From: Clostridia bacterium
GTDB lineage: Bacteria; Bacillota; Clostridia; Oscillospirales; Acutalibacteraceae
Length of the DNA stretch: 64,000 bases
Direction of reading: 5' to 3'
Assembly (NCBI GenBank): GCA_017442225.1
Contig: JAFSAR010000023.1
Location: 89,743 to 153,742 of the forward strand
The notes under the pieces are model-generated. The model did no database searches. It was not told where the DNA came from and saw nothing but the letters and a program-made list of their open reading frames with translations. Shown here piece by piece: positions 53,179 through 61,005 of this stretch. Every line of letters begins with the position of its first letter. The stretch's first letter is position 1. The position numbers and the translations under genes are program-made.

Positions 53179-54162
53179 TTATAACAATTCAATTCCCGCT
53201 TCTTCACACTTTTTAATTTCTTCTTCGGGCCAGACGGATGCGTGAACCTCTCCGATATGCGCTTTTTGAAGCAGCTGCATACAAAGTCTTGATTGACCGA
53301 TACCGCCACCAATGGTAAGGGGCAAATTGCCGTTTACAAGCGACTTGTGAAATGGTAGCTCCAATCGGTCAAGCTTGTTTTCGGTGGCAAGCTGACTAAG
53401 GAGTGTTTCTTTATCAACACGAATACCCATACTTGAAAGTTCAAGCGCTGAATCAAGCACACGGTTGTAAACAAGCAAATCGCCGTTAAGACTCCAATCG
53501 TCATAGTCGGGCGCTCTGCCGTCGTGCTTTTCACCGTTAGAAAGCTTATCACCAATGCCGATTATAAATACTGCGCCATGCTCTTTCGCAATCGCGTTTT
53601 CGCGTTCTTTTGCAGTAAGTGTCGGGTAGCGGTCAAGAAGTTCTTGCGAGGTTATAAACTTGATTTCACGTGGTAGGTAGTTGTCGAGCTCGGGGTGTCT
53701 GCGTTCAACAAAATCAGCGGTAAGCAGTATTGCGGCGTAGATGCGCTTTACTGTATCCTGTAAAAACTCTATTGTGCGGTCGCTTTTGTCTATTACCTTT
53801 TCCCAATCCCACTGGTCAACGTAAAGAGAGTGAATTGCATCACACACTTCATCACGTCGGATCGCGTTCATATCGGTATAAAGACCGGTATGAAGCTCAA
53901 AGCCGTATTTGCCAAGCGCCATACGTTTCCACTTAGCGAGTGAGTGAACAACCTCCACAACCTCGCCCGATTGCAAAATATCAAACGAAACGGGGCGTTC
54001 AACACCGCTTAAATCGTCATTTAAGCCGCTGCCACGCTTTACAAACAAGGGGGCTGACACACGGCGAAGATTTAGCGCATCGCAAAGATGCTCTTCAAAT
54101 TTGTGACGCAGCGAGCGTATAATACCTTGTGTTTCGAGCACGTTTAATTTTGATTTATACAT
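53179..54162 (-). CDS. asnA: Aspartate-ammonia ligase (asparagine synthetase A)
   Basis: 327 residues, normal AsnA size. VLETQGIIRSLRHKFEEHLCDALNLRRVSAPLFVKRGSGLNDDLSGVERPVSF near residue 8, DQWDWEKVI near 116, and the C-terminal GGIGQSRLCMQLLQKAHIGEVHASVWP. It is homologous to class II aspartyl-tRNA synthetase cores and makes asparagine from aspartate and ammonia with ATP. It is 14 bases downstream of asnS, so the Asn-specific T-box that precedes asnS controls both. Confidence 0.96.
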   Translation of the reverse strand: MYKSKLNVLETQGIIRSLRHKFEEHLCDALNLRRVSAPLFVKRGSGLNDDLSGVERPVSFDILQSGEVVEVVHSLAKWKRMALGKYGFELHTGLYTDMNAIRRDEVCDAIHSLYVDQWDWEKVIDKSDRTIEFLQDTVKRIYAAILLTADFVERRHPELDNYLPREIKFITSQELLDRYPTLTAKERENAIAKEHGAVFIIGIGDKLSNGEKHDGRAPDYDDWSLNGDLLVYNRVLDSALELSSMGIRVDKETLLSQLATENKLDRLELPFHKSLVNGNLPLTIGGGIGQSRLCMQLLQKAHIGEVHASVWPEEEIKKCEEAGIELL

Positions 54163-54176
54163 AAAATCACCAAGTT

Positions 54177-55550
54177 TTAAGAAATTGTACCAACAGTACG
54201 TGGGTAAAGTATAACGTCACGGATATTCTGTACACCTGTAACGTACATAATAATTCTTTCAAGTCCCAAGCCAAAACCACTATGAGGAACCGAACCGAAT
54301 TTGCGAAGTGAGATATAGTCGGTGTAATCGTCAAGGTTCATACCTCTTATATTCATAGCTTCGATAAGCTTATCAAGGTCGGCTTCACGCTCGCTGCAAC
54401 CGATGATTTCACCAACAGTTGGAACAAGCAGGTCGGTTGCGGCAACGGTTTTACCGTCGGCATTTTGCTTCATATAGAAAGACTTAATTTCCTTTGGATA
54501 GTTGGTTAAAAATACAGGTCGTTTGCAGATTTCTTCTGCAATGTAGCGTTCGTGCTCGGTCATAAGGTCACAGCCCCACTCTACAGGGTACTGGAACTCT
54601 TTGCCGCTTGCCTTTAGCGCTTCAATAGCCTCGGTGTAGGTCATAACTGCAAAGTCGTTTGCTACAACGCTCTCGAGTTTTTCGATAAGTCCTTTTTCAA
54701 AATGAGCGTTAAAAAATTTGAGTTCTTCGGGACACTTTTTAAGAACGGTATTTATAATATGCTTGATAAGGTCCTCGGCAATCTCGATAATATCGGGAAG
54801 CTCTGCAAAAGCAACCTCGGGTTCTACGTGCCAGAACTCTGCAACGTGACGGGGGGTATTGCTTTTTTCGGCGCGGAAAGAAGGACCAAAGGTATAAATT
54901 TTGCCAAGCGCCATTGCGGCAACCTCGCCCTCTAACTGACCCGATACCGAAAGCGCTGCGCGACGTCCGAAAAAGTCGGCGGCATCTGCCTCGTCCTCGG
55001 TTTTAAAGCCGTGGTCGAAAGGGAGGGTAGTTACCTTAAACATTTCACCTGCGCCCTCGCAGTCGCTACCTGTTATAAGTGGGGTGTGAATATATGTGTA
55101 ATGTCTGTTCTGAAAAAACTCGTGAATACAAGCCGAAATTACCGAACGAACGCGAAGTACTGCGTTAAAGGTGTTGGTACGAACACGAAGCGCGGGAATA
55201 GTACGAAGATACTCAAGTGTATGACGTTTTTTCTGCAACGGATATTCGGGTGGGCAAACACCAAGAACTGTTATATTTTCGGCGTTTATTTCAACCGAAT
55301 CTTCGGCTACTACCGATTTTACAACCGTGCCCTCAACCTTAAGCGAGGTACCAAGTTTCATAAATTCGGCAATATCGGTCATAACTGCCTTGTCGATTAC
55401 TATTTGCAGGTGCTTGAGTGTTGTGCCGTCGTTAAGCTCTAAAAATGCCATATTTTTAGAATCACGCGAGGTACGTACCCAACCGCAAACGGTGACCGAC
55501 TTACCGATATAATCACCTTTCATAATGTCAATAATGTCGATGTGTTTCAT
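54177..55550 (-). CDS. asnS: Asparaginyl-tRNA synthetase
   Basis: 457 residues. OB-fold anticodon-binding domain at the N terminus (SVTVCGWVRTSRDSKNMAFLELNDGTTLKHLQIV near residue 15), then the class IIb catalytic core with motif 2 FRAEKSNTPRHVAEFWHVEPEVAF near 230 and motif 3 GFGLGLERIIMYVTGVQNIRDV. The tail is typical of AsnRS rather than AspRS. The frame extends to a GTG at 55559, but GGAGTGA is spaced for the ATG at 55550. Preceded by an Asn-specifier T-box. Confidence 0.95.
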   Translation of the reverse strand: MKHIDIIDIMKGDYIGKSVTVCGWVRTSRDSKNMAFLELNDGTTLKHLQIVIDKAVMTDIAEFMKLGTSLKVEGTVVKSVVAEDSVEINAENITVLGVCPPEYPLQKKRHTLEYLRTIPALRVRTNTFNAVLRVRSVISACIHEFFQNRHYTYIHTPLITGSDCEGAGEMFKVTTLPFDHGFKTEDEADAADFFGRRAALSVSGQLEGEVAAMALGKIYTFGPSFRAEKSNTPRHVAEFWHVEPEVAFAELPDIIEIAEDLIKHIINTVLKKCPEELKFFNAHFEKGLIEKLESVVANDFAVMTYTEAIEALKASGKEFQYPVEWGCDLMTEHERYIAEEICKRPVFLTNYPKEIKSFYMKQNADGKTVAATDLLVPTVGEIIGCSEREADLDKLIEAMNIRGMNLDDYTDYISLRKFGSVPHSGFGLGLERIIMYVTGVQNIRDVILYPRTVGTIS

Positions 55551-55587
55551 AAGGTTCACTCCGTAAAAAAAGAATTTTGAAAGTAAA

Positions 55588-55878
55588 ATAAAAAAAGCGC
55601 CATTCGTCCTCTGAAAATCAGGGACGAATAGCGATAAATACTATTCGCGGTGCCACCCGTATTACTGTAAAATACAGTCACTCACAGCAAAAACTGTTAT
55701 CGGCTTTAACGTGCCGCTTACGGCGCCCCTACTAAGTGTTCGATTTTAAAATCTAACTTTTGGGTTTGCAACTCCGAAGTGTTCTTCGCGGTATGCGTAT
55801 GGCGGCATTTACACTGTCTGCCACTCACTAAGCACCGTTTATACCGTTACTTTTCTTCATCAAGGTCTTTAAAATATA
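55588..55878 (-). promoter_or_regulatory. T-box leader, tRNA-Asn specific (asnS-asnA)
   Basis: On the minus strand a stem I with GATGAAGAAAAGTAACGG near 55842-55859 contains the specifier AAC (complement of 55781-55783) followed by A, matching asparagine codons. The conserved T-box GGGTGGCACCGCG (55649-55661) carries TGGC, which would pair with a GCCA acceptor end. The terminator is AGCGCCATTCGTCC (55596-55609) with GGACGAATAGCG (55622-55633), followed on the minus strand by a run of T. Uncharged tRNA-Asn should stabilise the antiterminator and switch on both genes. Confidence 0.93.
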
Positions 55879-55884
55879 TGATGT

Positions 55885-55913
55885 ATTGTAACATTATTAT
55901 GAGTTTTTGTCAA
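55885..55913 (-). promoter_or_regulatory. Promoter of the asnS T-box operon
   Basis: On the minus strand TTGACA (55908-55913), 17 bases, TACAAT (55885-55890). Confidence 0.85.
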
Positions 55914-55939
55914 GAATTTATTAGCCAATAAAATTTTGC

Positions 55940-55968
55940 TTGACTTAAATATATGTATTTGCTATAAT
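55940..55968 (+). promoter_or_regulatory. Strong promoter of a short transcription unit upstream of the CNNM gene
   Basis: TTGACT (55940-55945), a 17-base spacer and perfect TATAAT (55963-55968), with TSS expected near 55975. It is divergent from the T-box promoter, leaving only 26 bases between -35 boxes. Confidence 0.85.
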
Positions 55969-56010
55969 ACATATCGTTAGAAAGCATTTAAATATGTCTT
56001 AGGAGGAATA

Positions 56011-56067
56011 TTGTCTAAATGGACAGTAGCGACAGTAGCGACGATAACGGCGATACTAATAATTTGA
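56011..56067 (+). CDS. Candidate 18-residue hydrophobic peptide
   Basis: TTG at 56011 directly after AGGAGG (56001-56006, 4-base gap) opens a frame encoding MSKWTVATVATITAILII, ending at TGA 56065-56067. It is Thr/Ile/Val/Ala-rich and would be a short membrane-inserting or leader peptide. The unit has its own promoter (55940-55968) and terminator (56082-56122). A competing ATG at 56019 (frame to 56147, 42 residues, start MDSSDSSDDNGD) lies 12 bases from the SD and reads through the terminator, so it is less likely. The coding sequence is partly made of a tandem 9-base unit (GACAGTAGC x2, then GACGATAAC). It has no recognised family. Confidence 0.5.
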   Translation: MSKWTVATVATITAILII

Positions 56068-56081
56068 CTTGTATATATAAT

Positions 56082-56122
56082 GGCGTACCTATGCTCAGGA
56101 CAGGGCACAGGTATGCCTTTTT
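56082..56122 (+). terminator. Terminator or attenuator upstream of the CNNM gene
   Basis: GGCGTACCT (56082-56090) pairs with AGGTATGCC (56109-56117), extended by TGCTC/GGGCA inside, and is followed by TTTTT. It begins 15 bases after the short-peptide stop, so ribosome position on the peptide ORF could influence folding. Confidence 0.8.
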
Positions 56123-56199
56123 GCGTTTAAAAAGAGTTTTGAGTTGATAATTCAATTTTAATACAAACAGTTCATATAAAGGAGTTAGTTAAAAAAATT

Positions 56200-57453
56200 A
56201 TGTCAACATATATTATTATAATGGTAATATGCTTAATATTTTCTGCATATTTTTCTGCCACCGAAACGGCGTTTTCGTGCGCAAATAAAACCAGACTTCG
56301 CGCTTTAGCTGAAAAGGGCAATAAAAAGGCTGAGATTGCGGTAAATCTCGCCGACAAGTATGACCGACTTATTTCAACAATACTTATAGGTAATAACATT
56401 GTAAACATACTTTTAGCATCGCTTGGCACCATTGTTTTTACCCATCACCTTAAAGATGATGAATTAGGCGCAACGGTTTCTACTGTGGTTATTACAATAG
56501 CGGTTCTTATATTTGGTGAGATTACACCTAAAAGTATTGCTAATGACTTTCCCGAAAAATTTGCAATGTTTTCAGCGCCGTTAATTCGCAGTTTCATATG
56601 GGTGCTTATGCCACTTAATGTGATTTTTTCGGGTTGGAAAAAGCTTGTTGGTATGCTCTTCAAGATTGAGGAAGAGGACAATATGACGCAAGAGGAGTTG
56701 CTTTTAATGGTTGAGGAAGCCGAACAAGAGGGCGATATCGACACCGATGAGGGCGACCTTCTGCGTAATGCGATTGAGTTTTCTGACTTAAAGGCGGAGG
56801 ATATACTTACTCACCGTGTTGATTTGGAGGCTTTGCCTGTTGACGCGGCAAAAAAAGAAATTGCTCAGAAGTTTACCGAAACCCGTTTTTCACGTATACC
56901 GATTTACGAGGACAATATTGATAATATAATAGGTGTAATTCATCAAAAAGACTTTTACGTTGGCACAGGCGTTACAACCGCGCCAATAAAAGATATTATT
57001 TCACCCGTGCTCTTTATACATCAGTCTGAAAATATTGATGATTTGCTTAAAAAGCTGCAAAAAGAAAAGGCTCATATAGCGGTTGTTGTTGACGAATACG
57101 GCGGCACGCTGGGTATCGTAACAATGGAAGATATACTCGAAGAGCTTGTAGGCGAAATCTGGGACGAGCACGACGAGGTTGTCGAGGAATTTAAGGAACT
57201 TGACGAAAACAACTTTGTAATTGACTGTAATATGAATCTTGACGATTTTTGCGAGGAATTTGATATTGAAACCGAGTCCGACAGCGTATCGGTTGGCGGC
57301 TGGGTTGCAGAGCAGATAGGTAATATCCCCGACATTAACGACAGCTTTACTTTTGAAAATCTTGTTATCACCGTTACCGAAATTGATTCGCACCGCGCGG
57401 CTACCATAAAGGTAGAAAAACAGGATTTACCCGACGAAGAAGAAAAGGAATAA
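56200..57453 (+). CDS. CNNM/CorC-HlyC family transporter (DUF21-CBS)
   Basis: 417 residues. The N-terminal DUF21 membrane domain (three or four spans; FSAYFSATETAFSCANKTRLRALAEKGNKKAE near residue 15, GEITPKS near 106) is followed by a CBS pair (residues ~195-320, IPIYEDNIDNIIGVIHQKDF and VVVDEYGGTLGIVTMEDILEELVGEIWDE) and a CorC_HlyC C-terminal domain (FVIDCNMNLDDFCEEFDIE). Related CNNM proteins are Mg2+ (and some Co2+) transporters or efflux regulators, ATP-sensing through the CBS module. The GGAG lies 15 bases from the ATG, unusually far. The preceding terminator unit may control expression. Confidence 0.9.
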   Translation: MSTYIIIMVICLIFSAYFSATETAFSCANKTRLRALAEKGNKKAEIAVNLADKYDRLISTILIGNNIVNILLASLGTIVFTHHLKDDELGATVSTVVITIAVLIFGEITPKSIANDFPEKFAMFSAPLIRSFIWVLMPLNVIFSGWKKLVGMLFKIEEEDNMTQEELLLMVEEAEQEGDIDTDEGDLLRNAIEFSDLKAEDILTHRVDLEALPVDAAKKEIAQKFTETRFSRIPIYEDNIDNIIGVIHQKDFYVGTGVTTAPIKDIISPVLFIHQSENIDDLLKKLQKEKAHIAVVVDEYGGTLGIVTMEDILEELVGEIWDEHDEVVEEFKELDENNFVIDCNMNLDDFCEEFDIETESDSVSVGGWVAEQIGNIPDINDSFTFENLVITVTEIDSHRAATIKVEKQDLPDEEEKE

Positions 57454-57455
57454 AA

Positions 57456-58670
57456 ATGAAGGATAAAAACCAAAAGGACGACAAAATACAGCTTTCTTTA
57501 CCGCTTAACAAAAGACTTTTAAAATATGTATTCTGGATAACGCTGATTATTGCCGTAGCGTATACGGCGGTTACTCAACCGCAAAAGATTGGCGCGGTTA
57601 TAGGCGGCGCAATCAGCTTGCTTTCTCCGTTTATCATAGGCTTTTGTATGGCGTACGTTGTAAATCTGTTGTTGCGCCCGCTTGAACGCTTCTGGATGTG
57701 GATATGGCATAAGGCCAAGCGACAAAAATTGATATCCAAAACCAAAAGACCGCTTTGCCTGACACTTAGTTTTTTGGTGGTTTTAGGCGTTATATTTGCG
57801 ATTGTATTTATGATAATCCCAGCTCTTAAGGATACAGTGGTTTCCTTTGCAAACAAGGTGCCGCAGTACGCAAAAACGGTTGAGAGTTGGTATTACGCGC
57901 TTGTCGATTTCCTTGGAAATTATAATTTTGAATTACCCGAAATTTCACTTGATATAAACAAAATAACCGATTTTGCAAAAAGTGTGATAAGCAACTACGG
58001 TAGCAACGTGCTTGACACCACCGTTAACGTGACGACATCTATTGTTTCGGCTATTGTCGATATAGTTTTAGGACTTGTTTTTGCAATTTATCTGCTCGCG
58101 CAGAAAGAAAAGCTTGGCAATCAGACACGCCGCGCGGCGACTGCAATTTTAGGTCCCGAGCGCTCAAAACGCGTGGTAGATTTTACCGCGCTTACAAACA
58201 GCGTCTTTACTAAATTTGTAACAGGACAGCTTACCGAAGCATGCATAATAGGCGTTCTTTGCTTTATAGGTATGTCGATTTTTAAAATGCCCTATGCTGG
58301 AATAATTTCTATTTTGGTAGGCTTTACCGCACTTGTTCCGATATTCGGCGCGTTTATAGGCACCGCTGTCGGCGCGTTTCTGATACTGCTTGAAAGTCCG
58401 ATAAAAGCCGTGTGGTTTGTGGTGTTTATCATAATACTGCAGCAGCTTGAGGGCAACCTTATTTACCCGCGTGTAGTCGGCAAATCTGTAGGTCTGCCTG
58501 GCATCTGGGTGCTTACGGCGGTTACCGTAGGCGGCGGACTTTTCGGCGTGTTGGGTATGCTCTTTAGCGTGCCGATATGCTCGGTGCTGTACGTGCTGTT
58601 TAGAAATTTTGTGAATAAGAAAAATCAGGAATATAAACCTGAAGCCACAGAAGAAATGCATAATGCATAA
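57456..58670 (+). CDS. AI-2E family (PerM/YdiK-like) membrane protein
   Basis: 404 residues. About eight membrane spans with the family's central ISLLSPFIIGFCMAYVVNLLLRPLERF near residue 55 and C-terminal FVTGQLTEACIIGVLCFIGMSIFKMPYAGIISILVGFTALVPIFGAFIGTAVGAFLILL near 253, then QQLEGNLIYPRVVGKSVGLPGIWVLTAVTVGGGLFGVLGML. Members have been called AI-2 exporters or Na+/H+ antiporter-like, but the function is not settled. The start overlaps an SD-like GGAA after the CNNM stop, so co-transcription is likely. The last residues (EMHNA) are encoded by the intergenic repeat sequence. Confidence 0.85.
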   Translation: MKDKNQKDDKIQLSLPLNKRLLKYVFWITLIIAVAYTAVTQPQKIGAVIGGAISLLSPFIIGFCMAYVVNLLLRPLERFWMWIWHKAKRQKLISKTKRPLCLTLSFLVVLGVIFAIVFMIIPALKDTVVSFANKVPQYAKTVESWYYALVDFLGNYNFELPEISLDINKITDFAKSVISNYGSNVLDTTVNVTTSIVSAIVDIVLGLVFAIYLLAQKEKLGNQTRRAATAILGPERSKRVVDFTALTNSVFTKFVTGQLTEACIIGVLCFIGMSIFKMPYAGIISILVGFTALVPIFGAFIGTAVGAFLILLESPIKAVWFVVFIIILQQLEGNLIYPRVVGKSVGLPGIWVLTAVTVGGGLFGVLGMLFSVPICSVLYVLFRNFVNKKNQEYKPEATEEMHNA

Positions 58671-58846
58671 TTCACAATGCACAATTAAATAAACACATAA
58701 AGCCTCTGATTAACGCAGGGGCTTTGTTTATTTTATAGGGACGAGCGTTCCTACAATTTTTCTTATAAATTTAGCCACTACTTAAAACTTGTAAAGCAGT
58801 GGCTAAATTATAATGTAATTGTGCATTATGCGTTGTGAATTGTGAA
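58659..58846. repeat. Imperfect inverted-repeat element enclosing hairpins
   Basis: Left: GCATAATTCACAATGCACAATTA (58665-58687); right, inverted: TAATTGTGCATTATGCGTTGTGAATTG (58816-58842). Between them are a terminator (AAAGCCTCTG 58699-58708 with CAGGGGCTTT 58716-58725), a GGGACGAGCGTTCCTAC remnant (58738-58754) related to the element at 11771-11792, and a third hairpin (AATTTAGCCACT 58768-58779 with AGTGGCTAAATT 58798-58809). It overlaps the AI-2E gene stop and abuts the comM stop. No gene is seen in it. Confidence 0.6.
58699..58735 (+). terminator. Terminator of the CNNM-AI-2E unit
   Basis: AAAGCCTCTG (58699-58708) with CAGGGGCTTT (58716-58725, one T-G wobble), followed by a T-rich tract. 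Confidence 0.75.
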
Positions 58847-58851
58847 TCGTT

Positions 58852-60375
58852 TTACTCCCAATACTTTCTGTCAAGGCTACGGAATCTTAATGCCGTGCCG
58901 ATATCCTCTTTTTGTATCGTGTCATTGCCCTTAAGGTCAGCAACCGTTCTTGCTACCTTTAGTATGCGGTCATACGCACGCGCCGACAATCCCATTGCAT
59001 CAAAGCTGCGGCTAAGGTAAGCGCTCGCATCGTCGGTCATTACACAGTGTTTACGCAGTAGTGACGGCGTAAGCTGCGCGTTACAGGTGATGCCCGTGCC
59101 CTCGTAACGCTTAACCTGCATCATACGCGCGCGGTTTACGCGCTCGCGAATTACGGCTGAGGTTTCGCCAACCGACTTATCCGACAGCGATTTATAATCA
59201 ACAGGCGGTACCTCTATGTGCAAATCAAGTCGGTCAAGCAGAGGACCCGAAATTTTGTTAAGATATTTATGCACCGCGTTCTGCGAGCAGGTGCACGGTT
59301 TGCTTGGATGTCCGTAATATCCGCAGGGGCAGGGATTCATAGCGGCGATAAGTATTATGTTGCTCGGGTACGTCACACTGCCTGACGCGCGGGTTACGGT
59401 AACGGTGCCGTCCTCAAGCGGTTGGCGTAGCGCTTCCATAGCGTCGCGCTTAAACTCAGGTAGCTCGTCCAAAAACAGCACGCCGTTGTGCGCCAGAGAA
59501 ATCTCACCAGGTTTTGGTACCGTGCCGCCGCCCGAAAGACCTACCGAAGATATGGTATGATGCGGCGAACGGAAAGGACGTGTGGTGACGATGGGGTGCG
59601 ATTTATCAAGCATACCCGCTACCGAGTGTATCTTGGTGGTTTCGATTGATTCATCAAAGGTCATAGGCGGCAGTATGGTGGGCATACGTTTTGCAAGCAT
59701 ACTTTTACCCGAGCCCGGAGGGCCAATCAACAGAATATTATGTCCACCCGCAGCTGCTGCCTCAAGCGCTTTTTTAGCCATAACCTGACCCTTTACCTCG
59801 CAAAAGTCAAGCGCTGCGGCAAGCGCGCTCTCCTGCGGTGGCGCGGGCTTTGCGGGTGTCAGCGTAGTAAAGCCCGTAAGGTGCTCTATTAACTCTTTTA
59901 CGTTTTTAATGCCGTAAACGTTTATGCCGTCTACCGCGGCGCCCTCAGCCCCGTTATCAAAAGGTACAAATATATCGCTGATACCGTTTTGTCGGGCGGT
60001 AATCACCATTGCGAGCACGCCGTTTACGCTGCGCACCTGACCGTCAAGTGATACCTCGCCTAAAAAGGCGCAGCTTTTTGTGTCGCATTCAAGCAGCTTT
60101 GAGGCAACGAGAATTGATATAAGTATCGGCAGGTCATAAACCGCGCCCTCCTTTTTCTTGTCGGCGGGGGCAAGGTTTACGGTTATTCTGCCTGTGGGAA
60201 ATTTGTAGCCGCAGTTTTTTATCGCAGCTCGCACGCGGTCGCGAGATTCCTTTACAGCCGCATCGGGCAGTCCCACTACGTCAAAGGTAGGCAGTCCGCC
60301 CGAAACGTCTGCCTCAATTTCAAGCATATATGAGTTAAGGCCAAAAATGCCTACGCTCTTTACCATAGAAAACAT
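58852..60375 (-). CDS. comM: Mg-chelatase-like ATPase ComM/YifB
   Basis: 507 residues. N-terminal ComM domain (VSGGLPTFDVVGLPDAAVKESRDRVRAAIKN near residue 25), AAA+ core with Walker A LIGPPGSGKSMLAKRMP near 215, MTFDESIETTKIHSVAGM, Walker B VLFLDELPEF near 302 and a zinc/metal-binding NPCPCGYYG near 352. ComM-type helicases promote branch migration during natural transformation in some bacteria, while the Firmicutes YifB role is less clear. Possible starts are GTG 60381, ATG 60375 and ATG 60366; AAGGG (60386-60390) is best spaced for 60375. Confidence 0.93.
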   Translation of the reverse strand: MFSMVKSVGIFGLNSYMLEIEADVSGGLPTFDVVGLPDAAVKESRDRVRAAIKNCGYKFPTGRITVNLAPADKKKEGAVYDLPILISILVASKLLECDTKSCAFLGEVSLDGQVRSVNGVLAMVITARQNGISDIFVPFDNGAEGAAVDGINVYGIKNVKELIEHLTGFTTLTPAKPAPPQESALAAALDFCEVKGQVMAKKALEAAAAGGHNILLIGPPGSGKSMLAKRMPTILPPMTFDESIETTKIHSVAGMLDKSHPIVTTRPFRSPHHTISSVGLSGGGTVPKPGEISLAHNGVLFLDELPEFKRDAMEALRQPLEDGTVTVTRASGSVTYPSNIILIAAMNPCPCGYYGHPSKPCTCSQNAVHKYLNKISGPLLDRLDLHIEVPPVDYKSLSDKSVGETSAVIRERVNRARMMQVKRYEGTGITCNAQLTPSLLRKHCVMTDDASAYLSRSFDAMGLSARAYDRILKVARTVADLKGNDTIQKEDIGTALRFRSLDRKYWE

Positions 60376-60508
60376 ATACACAAAACCCTTTTACTTTTAT
60401 TTTTAGCTTATTTTAACACATTTCATACTATAATGCAAAAACTTTAATTTTTTAGTAACAAATATTATGGGCGTTTGGTATATAATACAAGTGAAAAGAG
60501 GTGCGCTT

Positions 60509-60916
60509 ATGAATTTCAGATACAAACTTATGCAGTTTATGAGTGGCAGAAACGGTATTGATAATCTGTTTTATGCGCTGTTTGCCGTAGCGGCAGTGAT
60601 TTCTATTATCAATTGCTTTGTAAATTCGTTTGTTTTACAGTTTATTATATGGATAATTTTAGGTTATGCGTTTTTTAGAGTGCTCTCGCGCAACGTTGAG
60701 GCGCGTAGGCGTGAAAATCAGACGTTTAACCGTATGGCGATGGGCTTTAAGGAAAAGCGAAACGTCCGCCGTCAGCGCAAAGCTGACTATAATCACGTTT
60801 ACAAAAAATGCCCCGCCTGTCACGCGGTACTGCGGCTTCCTCGCCGCAAGGGTAAGCACAACACCATCTGCCCGAGATGCAACAAGCAATTCAAGGTTCA
60901 CGTCTTTAAAGCGTAA
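60509..60916 (+). CDS. Membrane protein with C-terminal zinc ribbon
   Basis: 135 residues from the ATG with AGAGGTG upstream (the upstream in-frame extension to 60467 is not supported). Two hydrophobic segments (residues 20-38 and 40-58) are followed by a very basic cytoplasmic region (EARRRENQTFNRMAMGFKEKRNVRRQRK) and a C-terminal zinc ribbon: CPAC and CPRC with KGKHNTICPRCNKQFKVHVF. I do not recognise a named family; it resembles small Firmicutes zinc-ribbon membrane proteins. Divergent from comM. Confidence 0.7.
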   Translation: MNFRYKLMQFMSGRNGIDNLFYALFAVAAVISIINCFVNSFVLQFIIWIILGYAFFRVLSRNVEARRRENQTFNRMAMGFKEKRNVRRQRKADYNHVYKKCPACHAVLRLPRRKGKHNTICPRCNKQFKVHVFKA

Positions 60917-60926
60917 AAGTTTTTTA

Positions 60927-60955
60927 TTGACATTAAATTCGCCATATTTTATAAT
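60927..60955 (+). promoter_or_regulatory. Consensus promoter of the dapF operon
   Basis: TTGACA (60927-60932), 17 bases, TATAAT (60950-60955). The initiation region is immediately followed by a palindrome (60953-60985). Confidence 0.9.
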
Positions 60956-60985
60956 AATGATTGGTCTTGTGTACCAATCATTATT
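60953..60985. repeat. Palindrome at the dapF transcription start
   Basis: AATAATGATTGGT (60953-60965) and ACCAATCATTATT (60973-60985) form a perfect 13-bp inverted repeat overlapping the -10/+1 region. It could be an operator, a transcript-end hairpin that stabilises the mRNA, or (with the following T-rich tract) a terminator for the zinc-ribbon gene; these cannot be separated by eye. Confidence 0.6.
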
Positions 60986-61005
60986 TATTTTCAGGCGGTG
61001 AAACT

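Noticed and set aside
56019..56147. 42-codon frame overlapping the mini-ORF (MDSSDSSDDNGD...)
   Set aside because: 12 bases from the SD and reads through a strong terminator; kept only as an alternative to the 18-codon frame.
60458..60486. Promoter for the zinc-ribbon membrane protein
   Set aside because: TATAAT at 60481-60486 is good, but no acceptable -35 lies 16-18 bases upstream.
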